Virus record (IMG/VR): IMGVR_UViG_3300015611_000015
Span: 1 to 40,759 of that record
Origin: a virus
DNA length: 40,759 bases
Reading direction: 5' to 3' (one strand)
Shown one piece after another: positions 14,868-23,643 of this stretch; within the stretch, counting starts at the first letter, position 1, and every line of letters starts with the position of its first letter. A program made the translations under genes and the position numbers. The notes under the pieces are model-generated. The model was not told where the DNA came from and made no database searches. It worked only from the letters and a program-made list of their open reading frames with translations.

Positions 14868-15647
14868 ATGTCAAAGTTACTCATAAATCAACCACCACTG
14901 CAGGTGTTACCTGATCTCGCCGTAAAGATTGGACTTAACGAAGCAATCATCTTACAACAATTGCACTATTGGGTAGAGCGTTCCGTTAATATAATTGAGG
15001 ATAAGAAGTGGGTCTACAACGACTACGCCGCATGGCGAGAACAGTTTCCATTTTGGAGTGAAAAAACAATCCAGCGCTCTTTTTTAGCGCTGGAAAAGCT
15101 AGGCATTGTTACATCGAAACAGTTTGAGAAGTACACGTCGAATTATACAAAGCGTAATAGGCGCAAATGGTACACGATTGACTATGCGAGATTTGCAGAA
15201 TTTGAGAAGGAAGAACCACTGGAAACCAAGCCGGCCAGCGAACAGGACAATATGGGCCATACGAAAGATCCCGAAGAGGACAAAGTGTCCCGTTCAGGTG
15301 AAGAGGACAAAGTGTCCCGTTCAACGTATACAGAGAATACTATCACAGAGAATACATCTGACTGGACTGAAAGCGACTGGCCTTTAATAAAAGTATTAGG
15401 AGACGAAGGGTACGACCCGGACAGTGCCTCGGCGGTCAACCTTGGGCGGATAGCAAAGGCTGAAAACTCGAACCCAGACCAACTACGCGAAGCTCTTTTA
15501 GAAATGGATAAGCAAGAATCTTATATCAAAAATCAGTTTGGATGGATTAGAGCTAAGCTTAGGGAACTAAAAGTTCGGGACGAACTATACTTTCAGAGGG
15601 TGCCGCAAAAAGTTAAAAAAACCTACCAAATGTACTCAGCCAAATAA
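14868..15647 (+). CDS. Second replication-initiator-like (wHTH) protein
   Basis: 259-residue protein starting MSKLLINQPPLQVLPDLAV with IGLNEAIILQQLHYW and KTIQRSFLALEKLGIV, the winged-helix N-terminal domain found in Firmicutes phage and plasmid replication proteins. The linker (about 125-160) holds two copies of the octapeptide EEDKVSRS; the C-terminal part is helical. It is separate from the replisome organiser at 8.8 kb, so the phage appears to carry two such proteins. A hairpin covers its ribosome site. Confidence 0.75.
   Translation: MSKLLINQPPLQVLPDLAVKIGLNEAIILQQLHYWVERSVNIIEDKKWVYNDYAAWREQFPFWSEKTIQRSFLALEKLGIVTSKQFEKYTSNYTKRNRRKWYTIDYARFAEFEKEEPLETKPASEQDNMGHTKDPEEDKVSRSGEEDKVSRSTYTENTITENTSDWTESDWPLIKVLGDEGYDPDSASAVNLGRIAKAENSNPDQLREALLEMDKQESYIKNQFGWIRAKLRELKVRDELYFQRVPQKVKKTYQMYSAK
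15273..15323 (+). repeat. Two 24-bp repeats with palindromic core (candidate iterons)
   Basis: Identical 24-bp units occupy 15273-15296 and 15300-15323. Each contains GGACAAAGTGTCC, a palindrome with 5-bp arms. They lie in the linker of the second replication-like protein. GTGTCCCG, part of the unit, also occurs at 14774-14781 upstream of the gene. A replication origin or autoregulatory site is possible. Confidence 0.5.
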
Positions 15648-15781
15648 GAATAATAAATAGACCGAGGAAAGATAGGGTGAAGACTGGAATGGATTGCAAC
15701 GTGTCGCACGACGTTGGCGCGTGCGGGGATAAAGATATAGGGGGTAAGCAAACACCCCTTGAATAGAAAGGAACGGCGCTG

Positions 15782-16015
15782 ATGGATTGGTCTATATCAA
15801 TAACAGCCTTAAGTATCATAGGGGTTATCGCCAATATCTATAAAAAGAAGTGGTGCTTTGTTATTTGGTTGTTTACCAATGCATCATGGTGCGTTTATGA
15901 TTTCTCCAAGGGGCTGTACTCGCAGAGCTTCTTATTCTTTATTTACACCCTCCTTGCAATATGGGGGTTAATTAAGTGGGTAGGTGATGAAAATGGCTTT
16001 AATAGATTTAAATAA
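15782..16015 (+). CDS. Small membrane protein (PnuC-like)
   Basis: 77-residue protein with two to three hydrophobic segments (SISITALSIIGVIANIY, CFVIWLFTNASWCVYDF, FLFFIYTLLAIWGLIKW). It resembles short PnuC-related membrane proteins found in Firmicutes phages; full PnuC transports nicotinamide riboside, but this short form may not be a transporter. It overlaps the terminase small subunit gene. The 134-base gap before it holds no clear gene, only a possible GGGGT/ACCCC hairpin near 15739-15757. Confidence 0.6.
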   Translation: MDWSISITALSIIGVIANIYKKKWCFVIWLFTNASWCVYDFSKGLYSQSFLFFIYTLLAIWGLIKWVGDENGFNRFK

Positions 16016-16325
16016 ACAGGCAAACAAAATCATAGAGATGGCGCAAAAAAGTGGTGCAGAGCAAAACTTTTTATTTATAACAACATTCAAACGGTACCAG
16101 GTCCAATTAAAAATATTGGGTGACTTAGAAAAAGAGCTTATGGAAAGCGGAACACTTATCACTAAAGAATACGTAAAAGGCAGGGAAAACGTTTACTCCC
16201 ATCCCGCAATTAACGCCTACAACAGGACAGCCGATAGCGCAAACCGCACGGCATCGACTCTCATGAAGGTGATCACATCCCTTAAGGACGTGAGTATGGA
16301 TGTCGAACCAGACGAGGAACTCTAA
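15993..16325 (+). CDS. Terminase small subunit (P27 family)
   Basis: 110-residue P27-type terminase small subunit: a helical protein with TTFKRYQVQLKILGDLEKEL, a SGTLI turn and HPAINAYNRTADSANRTAS, all typical of the family. It recognises phage DNA and recruits the large subunit. Among three close in-frame starts I prefer ATG 15993, five bases after AGGTGA. It overlaps the large subunit gene by 26 bases. Confidence 0.88.
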   Translation: MALIDLNKQANKIIEMAQKSGAEQNFLFITTFKRYQVQLKILGDLEKELMESGTLITKEYVKGRENVYSHPAINAYNRTADSANRTASTLMKVITSLKDVSMDVEPDEEL

Positions 16326-17982
16326 TATAAACCCGCATATCCTTAGGCACATGGAGATGGTAGAAAACGGAGAGATCAATTCCTGCATAGAGCAGCATGA
16401 TTTAATGGCTCACATTCGCAAGTGCTTTGCAACCGAGGATATTTATATCAATGACGAACAACTTGAAAAATATCTAGGGCTTTCCAAGTATTTCCCATAC
16501 GAAAAAATATTTGAGTGGGAAGAATTTGTTTTAGCTTTGCATTGCTGCACATATCGATCTAAAGACGATATGCCACGCTGGCCTGATCTGTTTATGCTCG
16601 TTGGCAGAGGAGCCGGGAAAGATGGGTATATAGCCTATGAGTCTTTTTGCTTGTCGAGCGAACACAACGGAATAAAAAGCTATGACGTTGATATTTGTGC
16701 CAACAATGAGGACCAGGCAATGCGGCCCTTGAAAGATGTTATCGAAGCATTAGAACAGCCCCGCCAGATCTCGAAGATGCGTAAGCATTTTTACTGGAAC
16801 AAAGAAGAGGTAGTCAATTTAAAAACCAAGTCAATCATAAAAGGCCGCACCAATTCTCCAAAAGGAAAAGACGGCCTGAGATCAGGCATAGTTATTTTCA
16901 ACGAGATCCACCAGTACCAGGATTACGAAAACATTAACGTATTCACAACCGGACTAGGGAAAAAGAAACACCCGCGCCGAACATACGCAACCACAAATGG
17001 TGACGTGAGGGACGGCCCCCTGGACGATAAAATAAAAGATTCCCTCGAAATTCTAAAAGGTGATGTGCCAGATAACGGCATGTTACCTTTTATTTGCAGG
17101 TTGGACAGCAAGGAGGAGGTTAACGAACCAACTTGCTGGGAGAAGGCGAACCCGTCATTAAGGCATTTACCAAACCTGCAGGAAGAAGTCTCTAAGGAAT
17201 ATCTGGACTGGAAAGCTAACCCGAATCAGTTTACCGCCTTCATGACCAAGCGCATGAATCTTCCGGAGGGTAATAAGGAGGTAATCGTTGCCGATTGGGA
17301 AAACATTATCGCCACGAATAAGGAAATGCCTGACCTTGCAGGGTGTGATGCTGTAGTCGGGATTGACTATTCAATGCTTAGGGATTTAACAAGTGCGGTT
17401 GTTCACATTAGGAAAGGAAATATGAGATATGACATAGGACATTCATGGCTATGTTTGCAATCAGCCGACATTGCAAGAATGAAAATGCCTTATAGGGAAT
17501 TAGCGAATGAAGGGCTCCTTACTCTTGTGGAGGATGTTGAAATTAATCCTGATCTAATCACAAATTGGATAGCAGAGCAGGGACAGACATACAACATCAA
17601 AAAAATTGCACTTGATAACTTTAGGTATTCGCTCCTTACCGACTCACTTAAAAGCATTGGATTTGATGCAAAAGAAAAGAATGTCTATCTCGTTAGACCA
17701 TCCGACATCATGAAAGTTGTGCCGGTAATTGATAGTTGTTTCATTAATCAGTATTTTATATGGGGCGAAAATCGATTGATGCGGTCAGCGGTAAACAATA
17801 CCAAGCTAATACGATCAAGCCGAAATATAGGAAGCGATACAGGAAATTTCGTATATGGAAAAATTGAGGCCAAGAGCCGGAAAAACGACCCATTTATGGC
17901 CGTAGTGGCGGCGATGACAATAGAAAGCGAACTAAGTAGCGAAGAAGTAGGCGTGCCAGATCTACCGGTATTCACGTATTAA
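16300..17982 (+). CDS. Terminase large subunit
   Basis: 560-residue packaging ATPase/nuclease. The ATPase has Walker A GRGAGKDG (102-109) and a Walker B IVIFNE (197-202), with asparagine in place of the usual aspartate before the catalytic glutamate. The RNase H-like nuclease begins at GIDYS (D356) and ends with KNDPFMA near 540. This is the HK97/phi-SLT type that normally works with P27 small subunits. The portal gene follows 14 bases later. Confidence 0.95.
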   Translation: MSNQTRNSNINPHILRHMEMVENGEINSCIEQHDLMAHIRKCFATEDIYINDEQLEKYLGLSKYFPYEKIFEWEEFVLALHCCTYRSKDDMPRWPDLFMLVGRGAGKDGYIAYESFCLSSEHNGIKSYDVDICANNEDQAMRPLKDVIEALEQPRQISKMRKHFYWNKEEVVNLKTKSIIKGRTNSPKGKDGLRSGIVIFNEIHQYQDYENINVFTTGLGKKKHPRRTYATTNGDVRDGPLDDKIKDSLEILKGDVPDNGMLPFICRLDSKEEVNEPTCWEKANPSLRHLPNLQEEVSKEYLDWKANPNQFTAFMTKRMNLPEGNKEVIVADWENIIATNKEMPDLAGCDAVVGIDYSMLRDLTSAVVHIRKGNMRYDIGHSWLCLQSADIARMKMPYRELANEGLLTLVEDVEINPDLITNWIAEQGQTYNIKKIALDNFRYSLLTDSLKSIGFDAKEKNVYLVRPSDIMKVVPVIDSCFINQYFIWGENRLMRSAVNNTKLIRSSRNIGSDTGNFVYGKIEAKSRKNDPFMAVVAAMTIESELSSEEVGVPDLPVFTY

Positions 17983-17996
17983 GGAGGTGAGAAAAT

Positions 17997-19160
17997 TTGG
18001 GATTGATAACGTGGGTTCGTGACTTCTTATCCGGAGAAATCCTAACGACAACACAAGTAACCGATGAAGAATTCTATAACATCGTAGCCGAGATCCACAT
18101 CCGCGAGCTGGCCTTCTGGTCCTCGGTCAACATGATTGCAAACAGTATCAGTAAATGTGAGCTGAAAACCTTCAAAAACAACAAAGAAATCAAGGGCCAA
18201 GAGTATTATCTCTGGAACATTTCCCCAAATAAGAACCAAAATTCCTCAGCATTTACTCACAAACTAATATCCCAGCTTTACAGGTTTAATGAATGCCTGG
18301 TGATTGAGGAAAACGGACAACTCCTGGTGGCTGACAGTTTTCAGCAAACGGAATACGCGATGGTGGACAATCTCTTCGAGGGCGTTACCGTTGGCAACTA
18401 CACATTTGCCAAGAAATACAATATGTCCGAAGTGATGTATTTTAAACTATCTGAAAAGGATATGCGAAAGGTCACGAACGGAATTTATGAGGGCTATGGA
18501 AAGCTTATCGCCTACGGCATGAAGGCTTATCAGAAGTCGCGGGGGAATCGAGGGGTACTAAACTACGAAACCATAGCGCAAGGCAATGAGAAGGCCAAGG
18601 AAGCTTTTGACGACCTAATGAATAACCGGTTTAAAAAGTTCTTCACTGCTGAAAACGCCGTCCTTCCTCTGCCGAAGGGATATGTGTATACCGACATTGG
18701 AAGCAAGACATACAGCAACGAAGGAACCCGAGACATTCGAGCTATGGCTGATGATATATCAGACTTCACTGCGAAGGGTTTTGGCATCCCTCCAGCACTT
18801 GCCAAGGGCGATATCGCGGGAATTAAAGACGCAGTCAAGAGCTACCTTACTTTTTGCATTTCACCGTTGACGGATATGTTGAGCGAAGAAATCAATAGAA
18901 AACGTAACGGCTACTCTGGATTCTCTCAAGGAAATTATCTAAAAATTGATATTCGTGCCATCGAACACATCGACTTGCTCAGCATGGCATCAAGTGTTGA
19001 CAAGTTGATAGCTTCTGGTTGTTATTCAATCAATGAAATTCGTGAAGTGATCGGCGACACACGGATTGAGGAACCTTTTGCTGATGCTCACTACATCACT
19101 AAGAATTATTCTACAGTGGAGGATGTTCTGAACGCTTTAAACGCGGGAACGCCCGCGTAA
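17997..19160 (+). CDS. Portal protein (HK97 family)
   Basis: 387-residue HK97-type portal protein, the dodecameric channel at the capsid vertex. Recognisable parts are the N-terminal FWSSVNMIANSISKCEL helix, PNKNQNSSAF with the following helix, and the C-terminal DISDFTAKGFGIPPALA followed by SINEIREVIG. The length is usual for the family. The start is TTG 17997 behind AAGGAGGTGAG. Confidence 0.93.
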   Translation: MGLITWVRDFLSGEILTTTQVTDEEFYNIVAEIHIRELAFWSSVNMIANSISKCELKTFKNNKEIKGQEYYLWNISPNKNQNSSAFTHKLISQLYRFNECLVIEENGQLLVADSFQQTEYAMVDNLFEGVTVGNYTFAKKYNMSEVMYFKLSEKDMRKVTNGIYEGYGKLIAYGMKAYQKSRGNRGVLNYETIAQGNEKAKEAFDDLMNNRFKKFFTAENAVLPLPKGYVYTDIGSKTYSNEGTRDIRAMADDISDFTAKGFGIPPALAKGDIAGIKDAVKSYLTFCISPLTDMLSEEINRKRNGYSGFSQGNYLKIDIRAIEHIDLLSMASSVDKLIASGCYSINEIREVIGDTRIEEPFADAHYITKNYSTVEDVLNALNAGTPA

Positions 19161-19178
19161 TTGAAAGGAGGTGAGAAT

Positions 19179-19943
19179 GTGAAAAATAAAAAATTCTATG
19201 AGTTTAAAGCCTTGGCTAATAACGAGGGCGAGCTGTTTATCTATGGGGAAATAGCGAGCTCGGGCGGTGGAATTTGGAGCGATGGGACAGAAATAACCCC
19301 AAAGGGCTTTAAGACAGAGTTGGACGCGCTTGGGGACATAAGCGTACTAAATGTATATATATTCTCACCAGGTGGCGATGTCTTTGCGGGAAGCGCTATT
19401 TACTCTATGCTGAAAAGACACAAAGCAACGATCAACGTACATGTTGACGGAATAGCAGCTTCCATCGCAAGTGTAATCGCCATGGCAGGAGATACGATTT
19501 ACATGCCATCTAACGCCATGATGCTAGTTCATAATCCGTGGAACATTGCTATGGGCAATGCTAGTGAATTTAGAAGAATGGCTGACGACTTGGAGAAAAT
19601 CGGTTTAAGTATCCAAGAAGCCTATCTTGCAAAGGCAACTAGTATGAAACAGGAAGACTTAGTGAAGTTATTAGATGCCGAATCTTGGTTATCTGCACAA
19701 GAATGTTTTGATTTGGGATTTTGTGACGTGATCGACGAAGAGAAAGCGATTGCCGCAAGCGTCCAAACCCTTGAATTATTGGCAAAATATAAAAACTCAC
19801 CGAAATTTGTGCAAGTAATCGCCCCCGAACCTGAGACTGAGCCTGAACTGGAACCTATTCCTGAGCCGATCCCTGAACCAACACCCGATCCAGAACCCCA
19901 AGAAAACAAAACACTAAAATTAATGGCGGCATTATTCCGCTAA
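19179..19943 (+). CDS. ClpP-type prohead protease
   Basis: 254-residue ClpP-like head maturation protease. The catalytic serine is S95 in GIAASIA and the histidine is H118 in MLVHNP. The oxyanion segment IFSPGGDV precedes them and the acid residue is probably in the CDVID region. The C-terminus (about 213-247) is a proline/glutamate repeat (EPIPEP, EPTPDPEP), an extended linker or scaffolding extension. I start at GTG 19179 behind AGGAGGTGAG rather than at an upstream TTG. Confidence 0.93.
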   Translation: MKNKKFYEFKALANNEGELFIYGEIASSGGGIWSDGTEITPKGFKTELDALGDISVLNVYIFSPGGDVFAGSAIYSMLKRHKATINVHVDGIAASIASVIAMAGDTIYMPSNAMMLVHNPWNIAMGNASEFRRMADDLEKIGLSIQEAYLAKATSMKQEDLVKLLDAESWLSAQECFDLGFCDVIDEEKAIAASVQTLELLAKYKNSPKFVQVIAPEPETEPELEPIPEPIPEPTPDPEPQENKTLKLMAALFR

Positions 19944-19962
19944 AAAAAGGAGAGAAAGACAA

Positions 19963-21156
19963 ATGAAAAACAAAGACACATTACAAACTGAGAAAACCGC
20001 AATCCTCCAAAAACTGAACCAGGCAATCAAAGATGGTAACGAGGAATCATTCGCCCAAGCTTTTACTGAGTTTTCCATGAACATTCAGGAGTCCGTTATG
20101 GCCGAAGCGCACTTAATGGTTCAAACAGCAGACAGCACAGTCCTAGCTTCTCGCGGCGTTCGTCAGCTTACCAGTGAAGAAAACAAATACTACACTGCCG
20201 TTATCGAGGCCATGCGCTCCAATAGTCCGAAACAGGCGCTTGCTGATCTTACGCCTGTGCTGCCGATTACCACGATTGACGCAGTGTTCGATATGCTTAT
20301 CGCAAATCACCCGCTCTTGAATGTTATCAACTTCCAAAACACCAGCGGCTTGATCGAGTTTATTGTAAACACAAACACCAAACAGCTCGCAACATGGGGT
20401 GCATTGACCGCCGCAATCGTAACTGAGCTCACGAGTGGATTCAAGAAAATTAACATGACACTAATGAAGCTCTCCGCGTTCCTCCCAGTCGCTAAATCAA
20501 TGCTAGATCTTGGACCTGCATGGTTAGATCGTTATGTTCGCGCCATCTTGTCTGAAGCAATCGCCTTTGGACTTGAAGCGGCCATCATCAACGGTACCGG
20601 GCTCAATATGCCAATCGGCATGAATCGCCAAGTGCAAGAGGGTGTTGTTGTCACCGGTGGGGTTTATCCTCTCAAGGCTACAGTGCCAGTGTTAAAACTT
20701 GACCCTGTAACATATGGCGCTTTAATTGGCGGGATGGCCGTGGACCCAATGGGAAATGCGCGGGTTGTGAATGGGGTAATCCTTATAGTTAATCCTGCGG
20801 ATTATCTGACTAAGATAATGCCTGCAACAACCGTAAGAAGCGCAGACGGCACATACAAAAACGATGTGTTCCCTTTCCCAACTACGGTTATCCAGTCCAC
20901 AGAAGTTCCCGCAGGTAAGGCTATTTTCGGTCTAGCCGACCGTTACTTTATGGGCATTGGTACTGCTAAATCGGGCAAAATTGAGTTTTCCGATGAGTAC
21001 CATTTCCTTGAGGACGAAAGAGTTTACCTCGTTAAGCTGTATGGCTATGGTATGGCACTCGACAATAACGCATTCGTGTATGCCGACATCTCCGGGCTTG
21101 TTCCAACAATTCTACAGGTATATGTAAGTAATATCGCTGATACTCCGGTAATCTAA
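19963..21156 (+). CDS. Major capsid protein (HK97 fold)
   Basis: 397-residue HK97-fold major capsid protein. The first ~80 residues are a helical delta-like domain, cleaved or internal. The body contains VLPITTIDAVFDML, the E-loop and the P-domain helix DRYVRAILSEAIAFGLEAAIING, then VFPFPTTVIQSTEVPAGKAIFG. It follows the protease and is followed by connectors, the standard HK97 order. Confidence 0.93.
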   Translation: MKNKDTLQTEKTAILQKLNQAIKDGNEESFAQAFTEFSMNIQESVMAEAHLMVQTADSTVLASRGVRQLTSEENKYYTAVIEAMRSNSPKQALADLTPVLPITTIDAVFDMLIANHPLLNVINFQNTSGLIEFIVNTNTKQLATWGALTAAIVTELTSGFKKINMTLMKLSAFLPVAKSMLDLGPAWLDRYVRAILSEAIAFGLEAAIINGTGLNMPIGMNRQVQEGVVVTGGVYPLKATVPVLKLDPVTYGALIGGMAVDPMGNARVVNGVILIVNPADYLTKIMPATTVRSADGTYKNDVFPFPTTVIQSTEVPAGKAIFGLADRYFMGIGTAKSGKIEFSDEYHFLEDERVYLVKLYGYGMALDNNAFVYADISGLVPTILQVYVSNIADTPVI

Positions 21157-21323
21157 TGTTAAAAGTGAAGGTGCTAAAAAGGTACCGAGATAAAGAAACG
21201 CTAGTCCTTCACGGAAAGAACACAGAAGTTGAAATGACTAAAGAGCGGTTTGATGAAATCGCTCTTTCTGGTCTTTTTGTGGAGGAAATCAAGGCAGCGG
21301 ACAAAAAGAAGAAGGTGAGGTAA
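21156..21323 (+). CDS. Small head-region protein
   Basis: 55-residue basic protein (MLKVKVLKRYRDKETLVLHG ... KERFDEIALSGLFVEEI) whose ATG overlaps the capsid stop codon by one base. A protein with this arrangement often sits between the capsid and the first connector in Firmicutes siphophages. The exact role is unknown. Confidence 0.75.
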   Translation: MLKVKVLKRYRDKETLVLHGKNTEVEMTKERFDEIALSGLFVEEIKAADKKKKVR

Positions 21324-21635
21324 ATGTTACCATCTGAATTGCTAGAAGCAACGAAAAATTACCTCGACATAACCTGGACCGGAGACATTGAGACAGATCA
21401 GAAACTCACGGGAATAATTAGCAGGGGAATGTCTCGCCTAGATAATCTGGCGGGCGTTCCCCTTGACTATTCCATTGAAGACTTGCCACGCGCCTTGCTG
21501 ATGGATTATTGCTTTTACGCCAGGGCAAACGCGTTAAGTGACTTTGAGGTTAATTACTTGCCCATGCTCTTGTCCCTTCAGCAACGTGGGGAGGTTGACG
21601 CGTATGTCGCGAGTCAAATTCCAATCGTACCCTGA
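21324..21635 (+). CDS. Head-tail connector (gp6/DNA-packaging adaptor)
   Basis: 103-residue helical protein of the HK97 gp6 / phage DNA-packaging adaptor type: SELLEATKNYLDITW, SRGMSRLDNLAGVPLDY, ALLMDYCFYARANALSDFE. It forms the ring below the portal. Directly after the small head protein, overlapping the next gene by 32 bases. Confidence 0.85.
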   Translation: MLPSELLEATKNYLDITWTGDIETDQKLTGIISRGMSRLDNLAGVPLDYSIEDLPRALLMDYCFYARANALSDFEVNYLPMLLSLQQRGEVDAYVASQIPIVP

Positions 21636-21972
21636 TGGCGTGGTTAGTATCTACAAAGTAGGCGACGTCGCTCTGCCTGGCGATATGCCAATAGACGGTC
21701 TAGTGCTAAAGCAATCCCTACGCTATAAAGAGCGCACGGTCGGGTTAAATCGTTTTTATCAGGCTATGCAAAACAACATCAAGGTTGACTTTGTGATCCG
21801 CTGTCCAGAGGTTAGGGGGTTGTCCGAAAAACCAACCGATATTCTAGTGGCAGTCTTAATTGACGGCCAGCAGTATCAAGTGATGCAAATACAATATATT
21901 GAAGATGCACAACCAGCCAGTATGGACATCACTTTAGAACGTTTGGGGGATGAACCATATGCAATTAGCTGA
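21604..21972 (+). CDS. Head closure protein
   Basis: 122-residue beta-rich protein beginning MSRVKFQSYPDGVVSIYKV, consistent with a head-closure / SPP1 gp16-like stopper that seals the capsid after packaging. The ATG at 21604 lies within the end of the adaptor gene and is preceded by GGGGAGG. Confidence 0.8.
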   Translation: MSRVKFQSYPDGVVSIYKVGDVALPGDMPIDGLVLKQSLRYKERTVGLNRFYQAMQNNIKVDFVIRCPEVRGLSEKPTDILVAVLIDGQQYQVMQIQYIEDAQPASMDITLERLGDEPYAIS

Positions 21973-22282
21973 TATTAAGACAGCCCTCCTAACGGTCACA
22001 AGCTCAGTCCGTAAGTTTGATGGTACAGGAATGGCCTGCCCTTATATTGTGTGGTCTGAGGATGGACAACAGGACGCGGTATGGGCAAATAGCAGGATGC
22101 AAGCGCAGGCCATTACTGGGACCATTGACTACTTCACCCTAATTGATGCCGATCCTAATTGCGTGAAGATACAGGACGCTCTGAATAACGCAGGAATATC
22201 ATTCAGGCTTGAGTCTGTTCAGTACGAGCCAGACCGAAAAATAATTCACCATGAATGGGTGTGGTCAATTTGGCTAGGATGA
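21959..22282 (+). CDS. Tail completion/connector protein
   Basis: 107-residue protein (ADIKTALLTVTSSVRKFDG, CPYIVWSEDGQQDAVWA, IDADPNCVKIQDALNNAGI). By position and pattern it is a tail-terminator or minor tail protein of the gp17/neck type. The ATG at 21959 is chosen because GGGGG lies eight bases upstream; the ATG at 21950 has no room for a ribosome site. Confidence 0.78.
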   Translation: MQLADIKTALLTVTSSVRKFDGTGMACPYIVWSEDGQQDAVWANSRMQAQAITGTIDYFTLIDADPNCVKIQDALNNAGISFRLESVQYEPDRKIIHHEWVWSIWLG

Positions 22283-22689
22283 CCATGATGGCCGGGGATA
22301 ATTTTGCACTAGCCCTCTCACGCCTTGCCACAAATTCAGAGGAGATCGCCAAGAAAGCCATCTACGAGGGCGCAAATATCATAGCCGACAAGATTAAAAG
22401 CAATCTTCAAGGGGTTTTATCGGAAGAGGCGACAGGCGAAATGTTAGCCTCTTTTGGCGTTACCCCAATTACAAAAGATGCCTCCGGTAATTGGAACGCT
22501 CATGTCGGATTTGATGGGTATGACAGCAAAGGTGTGCCGAACCAGTTGAAGGCTAGGACACTTGAGAGTGGATCTTCCCGACAGCGCAAAAGGCCCTTTG
22601 TTAGACCGGCAGTAAACGCAACCAAGAACACGGCAGTTGAGAAAATGGGCCAGGTTATCGATCAAGAGATCCAAAGATTAAATTTATAG
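22279..22689 (+). CDS. HK97 gp10-like tail-completion protein
   Basis: About 136-residue protein of the HK97 gp10 family: SEEIAKKAIYEGANIIADKIKSN, a beta region with AHVGFDGYD, and RKRPFVRPAVNATKNTAVE. It helps join the tail to the head. The ATG at 22279 overlaps the previous stop in an ATGA arrangement. ATG 22285 is also possible. Confidence 0.85.
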   Translation: MTMMAGDNFALALSRLATNSEEIAKKAIYEGANIIADKIKSNLQGVLSEEATGEMLASFGVTPITKDASGNWNAHVGFDGYDSKGVPNQLKARTLESGSSRQRKRPFVRPAVNATKNTAVEKMGQVIDQEIQRLNL

Positions 22690-22701
22690 GAGGTAAATAG
22701 T

Positions 22702-23586
22702 ATGGATGGTGAAATCGTAAACAGTGCATCAACAGGCGTTAAGAAATTAGTCTATGCAACCATGACAGATGAGATTCTCGAAACTTACGGGGCAGTAAAG
22801 GAGGCTCCACCGCTGATTAATATCAAGGTGGCTCCTAAGTCCGATACTGCAAAACTTTATGCAAACAATGAAGTTGTGGAAGTAGCAACCACATTGGGCG
22901 ATATTGCCCTAGATTTTGAAACACAAGACATGCCCTTGGAAGTCCAAGCCGATTTCTTTGGACATACCCTTGACCCTTTAACGGGTGTCATGGTTTACAA
23001 CGCGAGCGATATAGCACCTTACATGGCGATCGGGTATGAGCGCACAAAGGCTAACGGAAAGAGCCGCTGTGTATGGCTAATGAAAGCGAAGTTTGAGGAA
23101 ATTTCTGAGGAAGCCAAAACGCAGGAAGACAAAGTTTCATTCCAAACTCCAAAGACAACAGGAACCGCAATTGCAAACAAAGCGGGAGATTGGAAGCAAA
23201 CGTCTGATAGTGATTCTGGCACGACCCCTGAGACCGATTTCTTAGCAACGGTACCGGGCACCGGGCCTTTTGATGCAGTCGCGCCAACGGTAACAAGTGT
23301 TCCAATTGACGCTGCAGTAGGAGTCCTGGCAGCGGCTGATTTAGTGCTAACATTCGACAAGGCAATTCAGCCTTCGACGATGACTGCGGCTAATGTGTTT
23401 GTTATGAAAGCTGATGGGGCTGCGGTAGCTACAACATTGACCATTAGTGCCCTTAACACAATTGTAACAGTACATCCTACTATCGCTTTGGCAGTAGGAG
23501 CCTATATCCTCGTTGCAACCACCAACGTCAAGAGCGCGTCCGGGATTGCGCTTGCTACTAATTACGTGGTTAATTTCACAGTTTAA
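22702..23586 (+). CDS. Major tail tube protein with Ig-like domain
   Basis: 294-residue tail tube subunit. Residues 1-165 match siphophage major tail proteins (GVKKLVYATMTDE, FETQDMPLEVQADFFGHTLD, YMAIGYERTKANGKSRCVW). After a short linker, residues about 195-294 form a bacterial Ig-like domain (APTVTSVPIDAAVGV, LVLTFDKAIQPSTMTAANV, GAYILVATTNVKSASG, of the Big_5 kind). Such domains project from the tail tube and can bind cell-surface sugars. AGGAGG precedes the ATG and a terminator follows. Confidence 0.9.
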   Translation: MDGEIVNSASTGVKKLVYATMTDEILETYGAVKEAPPLINIKVAPKSDTAKLYANNEVVEVATTLGDIALDFETQDMPLEVQADFFGHTLDPLTGVMVYNASDIAPYMAIGYERTKANGKSRCVWLMKAKFEEISEEAKTQEDKVSFQTPKTTGTAIANKAGDWKQTSDSDSGTTPETDFLATVPGTGPFDAVAPTVTSVPIDAAVGVLAAADLVLTFDKAIQPSTMTAANVFVMKADGAAVATTLTISALNTIVTVHPTIALAVGAYILVATTNVKSASGIALATNYVVNFTV

Positions 23587-23590
23587 TTAG

Positions 23591-23616
23591 AGAGGGCTGA
23601 GACGCCCTCTTTTTAT
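23591..23616 (+). terminator. Terminator after tail tube gene
   Basis: AGAGGGC (23591-23597) and GCCCTCT (23604-23610) form a 7-bp stem followed by TTTTTATTT. Partial termination here would lower expression of the tail chaperones relative to the tube, as is common in siphophages. Confidence 0.85.
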
Positions 23617-23643
23617 TTAAAGAATTTCAGGGAGGAATTATAT

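Noticed and set aside
15689-15766. 25-codon ORF between the second initiator-like gene and the PnuC-like gene
   Set aside because: No clear ribosome site at the right distance and no recognised motif.
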